Shown here: positions 5,939 to 13,085 of the stretch, in pieces
How the letters are laid out: each line of letters starts with the position of its first letter
Position numbering within the stretch: the first letter of the stretch is position 1
Assembly (NCBI RefSeq): GCF_003947455.1
Contig: NZ_QHJH01000075.1
Coordinates: 1-32,343, forward strand
Direction of reading: 5' to 3'
From: Streptomyces sp. WAC 04229
Lineage (GTDB): Bacteria > Actinomycetota > Actinomycetes > Streptomycetales > Streptomycetaceae
DNA length: 32,343 nucleotides
Notes under the pieces: model-generated
Seen by the model: only the letters and a program-made list of their open reading frames with translations
Told to the model about the DNA's origin: nothing
The model's database searches: none
Translations under genes and position numbers: made by a program

Positions 5939-7348
5939 TCACACGTCGAAGTACAGCTCGAACTCGTGCGGGTGCGGACGCAGCTGCAGCGGGGCGATCT
6001 CGTTCGCGCGCTTGTAGTCGATCCACGTCTCGATCAGGTCCGGCGTGAAGACGTCGCCCTGGAGGAGGAACTCGTGGTCGCCCTCCAGGCGGTCGAGGAC
6101 CGCGCCGAGGGAGGTCGGGACCTGGGCCACGTTGGCGTGCTCCTCGGGAGCCAGCTCGTAGAGGTCCTTGTCGATCGGCTCGGCCGGCTCGATCTTGTTC
6201 TTGATGCCGTCCAGGCCCGCGAGCAGCAGGGCCGAGAAGGCCAGGTACGGGTTGCCGGAGGAGTCCGGGGCGCGGAACTCGACGCGCTTGGCCTTGGGGT
6301 TCGACCCGGTGATCGGGATACGCATCGCGGCGGACCGGTTGCGCTGCGAGTACACCAGGTTGATCGGCGCCTCGAAGCCCGGGACCAGGCGGTGGTAGGA
6401 GTTCACCGTCGGGTTGGTGAAGGCCAGCAGCGACGGGGCGTGCCGCAGGATGCCGCCGATGTAGTAGCGGGCGGTGTCGGACAGGCCGGCGTAGCCCTGC
6501 TCGTCGTAGAAGAGCGGCTCGCCGCCCGACCACAGCGACTGGTGGACGTGCATGCCCGAGCCGTTGTCACCGAAGATCGGCTTCGGCATGAAGGTCGCCG
6601 TCTTGCCGTTCTTCCAGGCCACGTTCTTCACGATGTACTTGAAGAGCTGGAGGTCGTCGGCCGCGGCGAGCAGCGTGTTGAACTTGTAGTTGATCTCCGC
6701 CTGGCCGGCGGTGCCCACCTCGTGGTGCTGGCGCTCGACCTTCAGGCCGGACCGCTCCAGCTCCAGGGAGATCTCGGCGCGCAGGTCGGCGAAGTGGTCG
6801 ACCGGCGGGACCGGGAAGTAGCCGCCCTTGTAGCGGACCTTGTACCCGCGGTTGTCCTCCAGGGCGCCGGTGTTCCAGGCGCCGGCCTCGGAGTCGATGT
6901 GGTAGAAGGACTCGTTCGCGCTGGTGGCGAAGCGGACGGAGTCGAAGACGTAGAACTCCGCCTCCGGGCCGAAGAACGCCGTGTCGGCGATGCCGGTCGA
7001 GGCGAGGTAGGCCTCGGCCTTCTTCGCCACGTTGCGCGGGTCGCGGGAGTACTGCTCGCCCGTGATGGGGTCGTGGATGAAGAAGTTGATGTTGAGCGTC
7101 TTGTCCCGGCGGAAGGGGTCGATGCGCGCGGTGGACAGGTCGGGGCGCAGGGACATGTCCGACTCGTGGATGGCCTGGAAGCCGCGGATCGAGGATCCGT
7201 CGAAGGCCTGCTCGTCGTCGGGGTCGAACGCCTCGGCGGGCAACGTGAAGTGCTGCATGACGCCCGGCAGGTCGCAGAACCGGACGTCGACGAACTTGAC
7301 GTCCTCGTCCGCGATGTACTTCTTGGCGTCGTCGGCGTTCTGGAACAT
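5939..7348 (-). CDS. glnA: glutamine synthetase type I (adenylylatable)
   Basis: This is the main glutamine synthetase, a dodecameric GSI enzyme of 469 residues, starting MFQNADDAKKY. The family landmarks are present: FDGSSIRGF near residue 50, FFGPEAEFYVFD, NGSGMHVHQSLW, the glutamate/ATP site NRSAAMRIP and the adenylylation segment DKDLYELAPEE, with the modifiable Tyr at 397. This marks the GSI-beta class controlled by GlnE adenylyltransferase. The ATG at 7348 has AGGAGGAG 5 nt upstream; the longer frame to 7417 lacks support. A GlnR operator and a TAGGGT -10 element lie upstream. Both the transcriptional and the post-translational control elements are therefore visible in the sequence. Confidence 0.97.
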   Translation of the reverse strand: MFQNADDAKKYIADEDVKFVDVRFCDLPGVMQHFTLPAEAFDPDDEQAFDGSSIRGFQAIHESDMSLRPDLSTARIDPFRRDKTLNINFFIHDPITGEQYSRDPRNVAKKAEAYLASTGIADTAFFGPEAEFYVFDSVRFATSANESFYHIDSEAGAWNTGALEDNRGYKVRYKGGYFPVPPVDHFADLRAEISLELERSGLKVERQHHEVGTAGQAEINYKFNTLLAAADDLQLFKYIVKNVAWKNGKTATFMPKPIFGDNGSGMHVHQSLWSGGEPLFYDEQGYAGLSDTARYYIGGILRHAPSLLAFTNPTVNSYHRLVPGFEAPINLVYSQRNRSAAMRIPITGSNPKAKRVEFRAPDSSGNPYLAFSALLLAGLDGIKNKIEPAEPIDKDLYELAPEEHANVAQVPTSLGAVLDRLEGDHEFLLQGDVFTPDLIETWIDYKRANEIAPLQLRPHPHEFELYFDV

Positions 7349-7428
7349 CCAGCTCCTCCTACTCCCGACCGTCCCGCCGGGGTGGTAGATCGTTCGTGCG
7401 GCCAGTGCGGGTGGCACACGCTTCCTCG

Positions 7429-7434
7429 ACCCTA
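7429..7434 (-). promoter_or_regulatory. candidate -10 element of glnA
   Basis: On the minus strand TAGGGT lies about 80 nt before the glnA start and just downstream of the GlnR operator, matching the Streptomyces TAGRRT preference. The -35 region is poor and overlaps the operator, as expected of an activated promoter. Confidence 0.5.
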
Positions 7435-7444
7435 GGGACGGGTG

Positions 7445-7482
7445 ATTTCTCTAACGTGACCCGTTTGTTTCGCAGAAGTTAA
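7445..7482 (-). promoter_or_regulatory. GlnR operator of glnA
   Basis: The minus strand shows TTAAC, GAAAC, GTCAC and GAAAT, each separated by exactly 6 nt. This is a nearly ideal double GlnR box (gTnAc-n6-GaAAc). It lies in the 220-bp gap between the divergent glnA and RDD genes, so it could also affect the latter. GlnR activation of glnA is established in Streptomyces; the site here is read from the sequence. Confidence 0.85.
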
Positions 7483-7568
7483 CCGGCTCCGCGTCCAGCC
7501 TAGGCCCGATCGGGGCCTGCCACACCCCGCCGTCCCCGGTACGTATACGGGCGCAGTACCGTGTTCGG

Positions 7569-8036
7569 GTGGACAACAGGCAAGCAATCGGATCGTGGCT
7601 CTCCGGGCCGCGCGCGGCCATCGAAGAGTCCGGCGCCGACCTCGGATACCGGGGGGAGCAGCTCGGTCTGCCCGAGGAGGGACCGAGCTCGATCGCCCGC
7701 CCGGGAAGGCGCATCGGCGCCCTGGCCGTCGACTGGGCCCTGTGCCTCCTGATCGCATACGGCCTGATCACGGACGGCTACGACCAGGCGACCGGCAACT
7801 GGGCCCTGTTGATCTTCTTCGTGCTCAGCGTGCTGACCGTCGGCACGGTCGGCTTCACGCCGGGCAAGCGCCTCCTCGGCCTGCGCGTGGTCGACCTGGC
7901 CACCGGCCGCCCCAGCCCGGTGCGCGCCCTGCTCCGCTCGGTCCTGCTGTGCCTGGCCCTCCCGGCGCTGATCTGGGACCGCGACGGCCGCGGCCTGCAC
8001 GACAGGCTGGCGCGCACGGTGGAGGTCCGGATCTGA
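7569..8036 (+). CDS. RDD family membrane protein
   Basis: This 155-aa integral membrane protein has an RDD domain. The first 45 residues are cytoplasmic. The domain starts with the conserved Arg in ARPGRRIGALAVDWALCLLI and continues with a second membrane helix (WALLIFFVLSVLTVGTVGF), the FTPGKRLLGLRVVD loop and a third hydrophobic stretch (ALLRSVLLCLALPALIW), ending at RDGRGLHDRLARTVEV. RDD proteins have been linked to ion transport, but no specific role can be given. It is divergent from glnA and convergent with the DUF4191 gene. The GTG start has no ribosome binding site; a TACCGT -10-like hexamer ends 6 nt before it, so the mRNA may be leaderless. Confidence 0.88.
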   Translation: MDNRQAIGSWLSGPRAAIEESGADLGYRGEQLGLPEEGPSSIARPGRRIGALAVDWALCLLIAYGLITDGYDQATGNWALLIFFVLSVLTVGTVGFTPGKRLLGLRVVDLATGRPSPVRALLRSVLLCLALPALIWDRDGRGLHDRLARTVEVRI

Positions 8037-8067
8037 CCCGGCACGACGCCAACGCGTAGACGACGCC

Positions 8068-8125
8068 GCCGGTACGGCGATGGGGGCGACCGAAGTGATT
8101 CGGTCGCCCCCATCGCCGTACCGGC
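8068..8125. terminator. bidirectional terminator, perfect 26-bp stem
   Basis: A 26-bp perfect inverted repeat with a 6-nt loop lies in the gap between the convergent RDD and DUF4191 genes. It is well placed to stop transcription from both sides. Confidence 0.85.
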
Positions 8126-8144
8126 GTCTCGGAGTCCTACGGGG

Positions 8145-8849
8145 TCAGCGCTGGCGCGGGTTGCCGCCGCGGGGCATGCGCATGCCCTTGGGCATCGGAC
8201 CCTTCGGCAGCGGCATGTTGCTCATCAGGTCGCCCAGCGCGCGCAGCCGGTCGTTGGTCACGGTGACCTGCGGGCCGGACAGGACGCGGGGGAGCTTGAG
8301 CATGGTCGTGCGCAGCTTCTTCAGCTCGACCTGGCCCTCGCCGGTGCCCACCACCAGGTCGTGCACGGGCACGTCGGCGACGATGCGGTTCATCTTGCGC
8401 TTCTCGGCCGCGAGCAGGGACTTCACCCGGTTCGGGTTGCCCTCGGCGACCAGCACGATGCCGGCCTTGCCGACCGCGCGGTGCACGACGTCCTGGTTGC
8501 GGTTCATCGCCACCGCGGGGGTCGTGCTCCAGCCCCGGCCGATGTTGTCCAGCACGGCCGCCGCGGCACCCGGCTGTCCCTCCATCTGGCCGAAGGCCGC
8601 CCGCTCGGCCCGGCGCCCGAAGACGATCGCCGTCGCGAGGAAGGCGAGCAGCACGCCCAGGATGCCGAGATAGATGGGGTGACCGACCAGGAAACCGATC
8701 GCCAGGAAGACACCGAAGACGACGATGCCGACACCCGCGAGCACAAGACCGATCTTCTTGTCGGCCTTGCGGGTCATCTTGTAGGTCAGAGCGATCTGCT
8801 TCAGTCGCCCTGGATTCGCAGCGTCCGCTGCCGGTTCCTTCCTCGCCAT
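8145..8849 (-). CDS. DUF4191 domain-containing membrane protein
   Basis: This 234-residue protein carries DUF4191. A basic cytoplasmic start (GRLKQIALTYKMTRKADKK) is followed by two adjacent membrane helices (about residues 33-55 and 59-78). A soluble domain follows, containing GWSTTPAVAMNRNQDVVHR, AEGNPNRVKSLLA and a conserved VHDLVVG segment. The tail is Pro/Gly/Met-rich and basic (PKGPMPKGMRMPRGG). The family is confined largely to actinobacteria and its function is unknown. It is the last gene of the lipB-lipA-side series on this strand and faces the RDD gene. Confidence 0.88.
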   Translation of the reverse strand: MARKEPAADAANPGRLKQIALTYKMTRKADKKIGLVLAGVGIVVFGVFLAIGFLVGHPIYLGILGVLLAFLATAIVFGRRAERAAFGQMEGQPGAAAAVLDNIGRGWSTTPAVAMNRNQDVVHRAVGKAGIVLVAEGNPNRVKSLLAAEKRKMNRIVADVPVHDLVVGTGEGQVELKKLRTTMLKLPRVLSGPQVTVTNDRLRALGDLMSNMPLPKGPMPKGMRMPRGGNPRQR

Positions 8850-8927
8850 GGCACGAAGTCTACGTGGCCCCGAAAGCGCCGACGACGGCAGTGTCCGGCG
8901 GAGTCGGGGCGGAGGCCGGCGCCGGGG

Positions 8928-9143
8928 TCAGGGCCGGCCGGCGAGGGACTGCCCGAGCACCCGCTCCGTCTCGATGCGCTCCTTGGCGCGGCGGCGGTCC
9001 TCCAGCACGGAGGTCCAGGCGTTGCGCCGGGCGGTGCGCTGGCCGCTGCTCATCAGCAGCGACTCGACGGCCCGCAGCGCGGTGGTGAACGACGGGATGG
9101 CGGTGGCGCGGACGGCGGTGGGGCGAACGGGTGCGGCCTGCAT
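8928..9143 (-). CDS. small conserved hypothetical protein
   Basis: This 71-residue protein starts MQAAPVRPTAVRATAIPS and continues into a basic amphipathic helix (RTARRNAWTSVLEDRRRAKER). There is no signal peptide or membrane segment. The ATG at 9143 is preceded by a GAGGGGGGA purine run; an open frame extends further upstream but looks non-coding. It lies between lipA and the DUF4191 gene on the same strand, a place where I recall a similar small gene in other Streptomyces. The function is unknown. Confidence 0.65.
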   Translation of the reverse strand: MQAAPVRPTAVRATAIPSFTTALRAVESLLMSSGQRTARRNAWTSVLEDRRRAKERIETERVLGQSLAGRP

Positions 9144-9286
9144 CGTGGAGGTCCCCCCTCGGTACGGCTCCGGGTACGGAGACGGGTGTACGTGGTGTGA
9201 TTCCAGGGTCACTGACTGGTGTTACCAGGGCGTGACCCGCCGGTCAAACGGACGTGAAGCCGTGGTGCCGGGCCCCGGAACGGGCG

Positions 9287-9333
9287 CGCGGCCCCGACCG
9301 GTGTCCTCATCTGCGAGGACGGTCGGGGCCGCG
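9287..9333 (-). terminator. terminator after lipA
   Basis: A long stem (GCGGCCCCGACC with GGTCGGGGCCGC, then GTCCTC with GAGGAC, with a 3-nt bulge on one side) lies about 40 nt past the lipA stop. It separates lipA from the 71-aa gene. Confidence 0.75.
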
Positions 9334-9375
9334 GAATCTCGGCCATTACTGGCCAGTAGGGCCTTGTGCGTGAAT

Positions 9376-10329
9376 TCACACGGTGGCGGAGTGACGCTGC
9401 TCCATGGCCATGCCGTAGAGCCGCCCCGCGCGGTAGGAGGACCGGACCAGCGGGCCGGACATCACGCCGGAGAAGCCGATCTGCTCGGCCTCCTCCTTCA
9501 GCTCCACGAACTCGTGCGGCTTGACCCAGCGCTCCACGGGGTGGTGGCGCACCGAGGGGCGCAGGTACTGCGTGATGGTGATCAGCTCGCAGCCTGCCCC
9601 GTGCAGCTGCTTCAGCGCCTCGCTGATCTCCTCACGGGTCTCGCCCATGCCGAGGATCAGGTTGGACTTGGTGACCAGGCCGTAGTCACGGGCATCGGTG
9701 AGCACCTTCAGCGAGCGCTCGTAGCGGAAGCCCGGGCGGATGCGCTTGAAGATCCGCGGGACGGTCTCGACGTTGTGCGCGAAGACCTCGGGGCGGGAGT
9801 CGAAGACCTCGCGCAGCAGTTCCGGCACCGCGTTGAAGTCGGGGGCGAGCAGCTCGACCTTGGTGCGGCCGGCCTCGCGCTCCGCCGTCTGCTGGTGGAT
9901 CTGGCGCACGGTCTCGGCGTACAGCCAGGCGCCGCCGTCGGGCAGGTCGTCACGGGCGACGCCGGTGATGGTGGCGTAGTTCAGGTCCATGGTGACCACG
10001 GACTCGCCGACGCGGCGGGGCTCGTCGCGGTCGAGCGCCTCGGGCTTGCCGGTGTCGATCTGGCAGAAGTCGCAGCGCCGGGTGCACTGGTCGCCGCCGA
10101 TGAGGAAGGTCGCCTCGCGGTCCTCCCAGCACTCGTAGATGTTGGGACAGCCGGCTTCCTGGCAGACCGTGTGCAGGCCCTCGCTCTTCACGAGGTTCTG
10201 CATCTTCGTGTACTCGGGGCCCATTTTCGCCCGGGTCTTGATCCACTCGGGCTTGCGCTCGATGGGGGTCTGGCTGTTGCGGACCTCCAGGCGCAGCATC
10301 TTGCGTCCGTCGGGTGCGACTGCGGACAC
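9376..10329 (-). CDS. lipA: lipoyl synthase
   Basis: This radical SAM enzyme inserts two sulfurs into the octanoyl chain carried on E2 and GcvH proteins, completing the lipoyl cofactor. It has 317 residues. The auxiliary cluster Cys set is CQEAGCPNIYEC (C56, C61, C67) and the radical SAM CxxxCxxC is CTRRCDFC (C82, C86, C89). The C-terminal RSSY motif, whose serine ligates the auxiliary cluster, is present (VRSSYRAG). I start at the GTG at 10329, with GGGAG 6 nt upstream; an open frame further upstream reads through an interspersed repeat and is not real. It lies downstream of lipB, separated by 175 bp that contains that repeat. Confidence 0.96.
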   Translation of the reverse strand: MSAVAPDGRKMLRLEVRNSQTPIERKPEWIKTRAKMGPEYTKMQNLVKSEGLHTVCQEAGCPNIYECWEDREATFLIGGDQCTRRCDFCQIDTGKPEALDRDEPRRVGESVVTMDLNYATITGVARDDLPDGGAWLYAETVRQIHQQTAEREAGRTKVELLAPDFNAVPELLREVFDSRPEVFAHNVETVPRIFKRIRPGFRYERSLKVLTDARDYGLVTKSNLILGMGETREEISEALKQLHGAGCELITITQYLRPSVRHHPVERWVKPHEFVELKEEAEQIGFSGVMSGPLVRSSYRAGRLYGMAMEQRHSATV

Positions 10330-10410
10330 GACCGGCTCCCTAGCGTTTGATTCTTCGGCGCCTTTAAGCGTACGCCCGTTGATTTGAATGTCCGGCGAGG
10401 GTGCTGGCCT

Positions 10411-10482
10411 GCTGGGGGCTGCCGCCCCCAGGCCCCCGCTTTCGGCCTGGACGGCCTCGTCCTCGAACACCGGACGGGCTGG
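10411..10482. repeat. interspersed Streptomyces repeat, copy 2, between lipB and lipA
   Basis: On the minus strand it reads AGCCCGTCCGG, then GAGGACGAGGCCGTCCAGGC, then GCGGGGGCCTGGGGGC and GCAGCCCCCAG. It shares order and most bases with the copy at 5091-5150 and its last module with 30433-30457. The strong GC stem (TGGGGGC with GCCCCCA) between lipB and lipA could reduce read-through. Confidence 0.8.
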
Positions 10483-10504
10483 ATTTATGCCCCCGGCACC
10501 GAAT

Positions 10505-11305
10505 TCATGCCGCCGGTGCCTTCTCGATCACCCGGGGCTTGAGGTCGGCGTTCTCCAGGACGTCCCGCAGGTGGCGCTCCGCCACCGGGAGGACCTCGTC
10601 GATGGTCACGTCGCGGCCGAGTTCGCCCGCCAGGGAGGCGACGCCCGCGTCGCGGATGCCGCAGGGGATGATCCGGTCGAACCACTTGTTGTCGGGGTTC
10701 ACGTTGAGCGAGAAGCCGTGCATGGTGACGCCCTTGGCGACCCGGATGCCGATCGCGGCGATCTTGCGGTCCTCGCGGCGCTGGCCGGCGTTGGACGGGG
10801 CGTACTCGGGCCCGTTCATGCGGGGGTCGAACTCGTCGTCCGTCAGACGGGGGTCGAAGTCCAGGGAGAGGCCGCCGAGCGCCGGGCGGTGCTCGACCGC
10901 GTCGCCGAGCACCCACACTCCGCTGCGGCCCTCGACCCGCGTGGTCTCCAGGCCGAACTCCGCGCAGGTGCGGATCAGGGCCTCCTCGAGGCGCCGTACG
11001 TGCGCCACCACGTCCACCGGGCGCGGGAGCTTCTGGATCGGGTAGCCGACCAGCTGGCCCGGGCCGTGCCAGGTGATCTTGCCGCCGCGGTCCACGTCGA
11101 TCACGGGCGTCCCGTCCAGCGGGCGCTCGCTCTCCTCGGTGCGCCGGCCGGCGGTGTAGACCGGCGGGTGTTCGAGGAGCAGCACGGTGTCGGGGACCTC
11201 GTCGGCGAACCGCGCGGCGTGCACCCGGCGCTGCTCGTCCCACGCCTCCTGGTAGTCGACGCGTTCGGCATCGAACCCCATTCGGACGAACCGCAGCTCA
11301 CTCAC
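10505..11305 (-). CDS. lipB: octanoyltransferase (lipoyl protein ligase B)
   Basis: LipB moves octanoyl from acyl carrier protein to the lipoyl domain of E2 proteins and GcvH, the step before LipA. It has 266 residues. The family signatures are LLLEHPPVYTAGRR, GGKITWHGPGQLVGYP (with the conserved GPGQ), the catalytic lysine in GIRVAKGVTMHG (K191) and the acyl-thioester cysteine in RIIPCGIRDAGVASL (C215). Between GRSGVWV and RKIAAIG there is an acidic insertion of about 45 residues that shorter LipB proteins lack, which I believe is common in actinobacteria. It is divergent from the regulator gene at 11538. Confidence 0.96.
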   Translation of the reverse strand: MSELRFVRMGFDAERVDYQEAWDEQRRVHAARFADEVPDTVLLLEHPPVYTAGRRTEESERPLDGTPVIDVDRGGKITWHGPGQLVGYPIQKLPRPVDVVAHVRRLEEALIRTCAEFGLETTRVEGRSGVWVLGDAVEHRPALGGLSLDFDPRLTDDEFDPRMNGPEYAPSNAGQRREDRKIAAIGIRVAKGVTMHGFSLNVNPDNKWFDRIIPCGIRDAGVASLAGELGRDVTIDEVLPVAERHLRDVLENADLKPRVIEKAPAA

Positions 11306-11537
11306 GGCAAGTGCCTCCCTGGAAGGTCGTCAGGCACGAAGCGTGCCCAAGCCACTGTACGACCGCCCGCTAGCCGTCAGCCGGGCGGGCAATCCTCACA
11401 CGATCGGATGAATGCCGCGCGAAGCCTGCGATCGGGCGCTTACTCTCCGCTACATTCGCGCCGTTCACGAGGCCATAAGGGCTGCTCACAGGCGCTCCGG
11501 GCAGATCGGCCCGGAAGGCAGGAGACCGCACCGCACC

Positions 11538-13004
11538 ATGACGGAACGACCCGCGCAGCGCACCCCCAACCGCCAGCTCGCCGCGCTCATCGCCGAAGCG
11601 GGGTTCTCGAACGCGGGTCTCGCGCGTCGCGTCGACCAGCTCGGACTCGAACACGGCCTGGACCTGAGATACGACAAGACGTCCGTCACCCGGTGGCTGC
11701 GCGGGCAGCAGCCCCGCGGCACCACCCCGGCGCTGATCGCCGAGGTCTTCACCCGGCGTCTGGGCCGCCGCCTCACCGCCCAGGACCTCGGCCTGGACGC
11801 CTGCGCGCCGGTCTACGCCGGGCTGGAGTTCGCCGGGAGCCCCGACGAGGCCGTCGACATCGTCGGCGGCCTGTGGCGCAAGGACTCCGGCAGCCACGCG
11901 GAGCTGCGGAAGATCGCCTTCACCCCGGCCGGACTCGTCGTGCCCAGCCGGGACTGGCTGATCGGCCGCGCCGACGAGAGGGTGGCCCGCGCCGAGGTGC
12001 CCCTCCGCATCCCGGCGCAGGGCCGCCCGGCGACCCCCCGGCTCCCGGCCGTCCCCCTCGAACCGTCCCGCCGCAGGGCCCCGGCCGAGCGCGGCCCCGG
12101 CCAGAAGGTCACCGGCGGGGACCTCGCCGCGCTGCGCTCGGTCGGCGAGCTGTTCCGCAGCCTGGACGACCGGTACGGCGGCGGCCACGCCAGGCAGGCG
12201 CTGGTGCGGTACCTGGAGCACGAGCTGGAGCCGATGCTGCGCGGCACCTACGGCGAGCAGACCGGCCGGCGCCTGTTCGCCGCCGCGGCGGACCTCACCC
12301 GGCTCGCGGGCTGGACGTCGTACGACATCGCCGCGCACGGTCTCGCCCAGCGCTACTTCGTGCAGGCGCTGCGGCTGTCGCAGGCGGCCGGTGACCGGGC
12401 GTACGGCTCGTACGTGCTGGTCACGATGAGTCGGCAGGCCGTCTACCTGGGCCACGGGCGCGAGGCCGTGCAGCTCGCGCGGGTGGCTCAGCAGGGCGTC
12501 GGGACCTCCGCGCCGCCGGTGGTGCAGACGCTGCTGCACGCCGCCGAGGCGCGGGCGCACGGTCTGCTCGGCGAGGTGCGGGCCTGCACCGCCGCCCTGG
12601 TGCGCGCCGAGCGGGCGCTGGAGACCGCGCGGCCGGGCGACGAGGTGCCGCACTGGGCGCGCTTCTTCGACGAGGCACAGCTCGCCGACGAGTTCGGCCA
12701 CTGCCACCGCGACCTCCAGCAGTTCCGCGCCGCCGCCCAGCACGCGGAACGCTCACTGCAGCTGCGCGCCCCCGTCTACGCCCGCAGCCGGCTGTTCTGC
12801 CGGGTGGTCCTGGCCACCGCCCGCCTCGGCCTCGGCGAACTCGACCAGGCCTGCCAGCTGGCCGCCGAAGCGGCCGGCCAGGCGGCCGAGATGCGCTCGG
12901 TACGCGCCGCGGAATACGTCCGCGACTTCGAGCGCCGCCTGGAGCCGTACCGGGACGCAGCCCCGGCGCGCGGGTACCGGGACAAGGTGGCGGCGCTGGG
13001 GTAG
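11538..13004 (+). CDS. helix-turn-helix regulator with TPR-like C-terminus
   Basis: This 488-residue cytosolic protein has a DNA-binding N-terminus: FSNAGLARRVDQLG, then DKTSVTRWLRGQQPRGTTP, followed by FTRRLGRRLTAQDLGL. About 80 residues of Pro/Arg-rich linker lead to an all-helical C-terminal half (about 195-470), rich in Ala and Leu with repeated helix pairs such as RYFVQALRLSQAAGD and HAERSLQLRAP, typical of TPR-like sensor regions. The layout resembles the Streptomyces NsdA/NsdB group of developmental and antibiotic regulators, but I cannot assign it to one. I start at the ATG in ACCATGACGG, with AGGAGA 12 nt upstream. It is divergent from lipB. Confidence 0.8.
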   Translation: MTERPAQRTPNRQLAALIAEAGFSNAGLARRVDQLGLEHGLDLRYDKTSVTRWLRGQQPRGTTPALIAEVFTRRLGRRLTAQDLGLDACAPVYAGLEFAGSPDEAVDIVGGLWRKDSGSHAELRKIAFTPAGLVVPSRDWLIGRADERVARAEVPLRIPAQGRPATPRLPAVPLEPSRRRAPAERGPGQKVTGGDLAALRSVGELFRSLDDRYGGGHARQALVRYLEHELEPMLRGTYGEQTGRRLFAAAADLTRLAGWTSYDIAAHGLAQRYFVQALRLSQAAGDRAYGSYVLVTMSRQAVYLGHGREAVQLARVAQQGVGTSAPPVVQTLLHAAEARAHGLLGEVRACTAALVRAERALETARPGDEVPHWARFFDEAQLADEFGHCHRDLQQFRAAAQHAERSLQLRAPVYARSRLFCRVVLATARLGLGELDQACQLAAEAAGQAAEMRSVRAAEYVRDFERRLEPYRDAAPARGYRDKVAALG

Positions 13005-13027
13005 GCGGCTCCGGCGTCGGACGGCGA

Positions 13028-13064
13028 AGGGCCCCGCCACCCCGGTGGGGAGTGGCGGGGCCCT
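13028..13064. terminator. bidirectional terminator
   Basis: AGGGCCCCGCCAC pairs with GTGGCGGGGCCCT, with an inner CCCC/GGGG stem, in the gap between two convergent genes. Confidence 0.8.
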
Positions 13065-13085
13065 CGGGCTGCCTGGTGGGACCGG

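Noticed and set aside
10330..10470. N-terminal extension of LipA by 47 residues
   Set aside because: The extension is translated interspersed repeat, and the GTG at 10329 has a good ribosome site and the family length.
11412..11537. 42-residue N-terminal extension of the TPR regulator
   Set aside because: The extension is not domain-like, and the ATG at 11538 starts right before the HTH region with an AGGAGA upstream.
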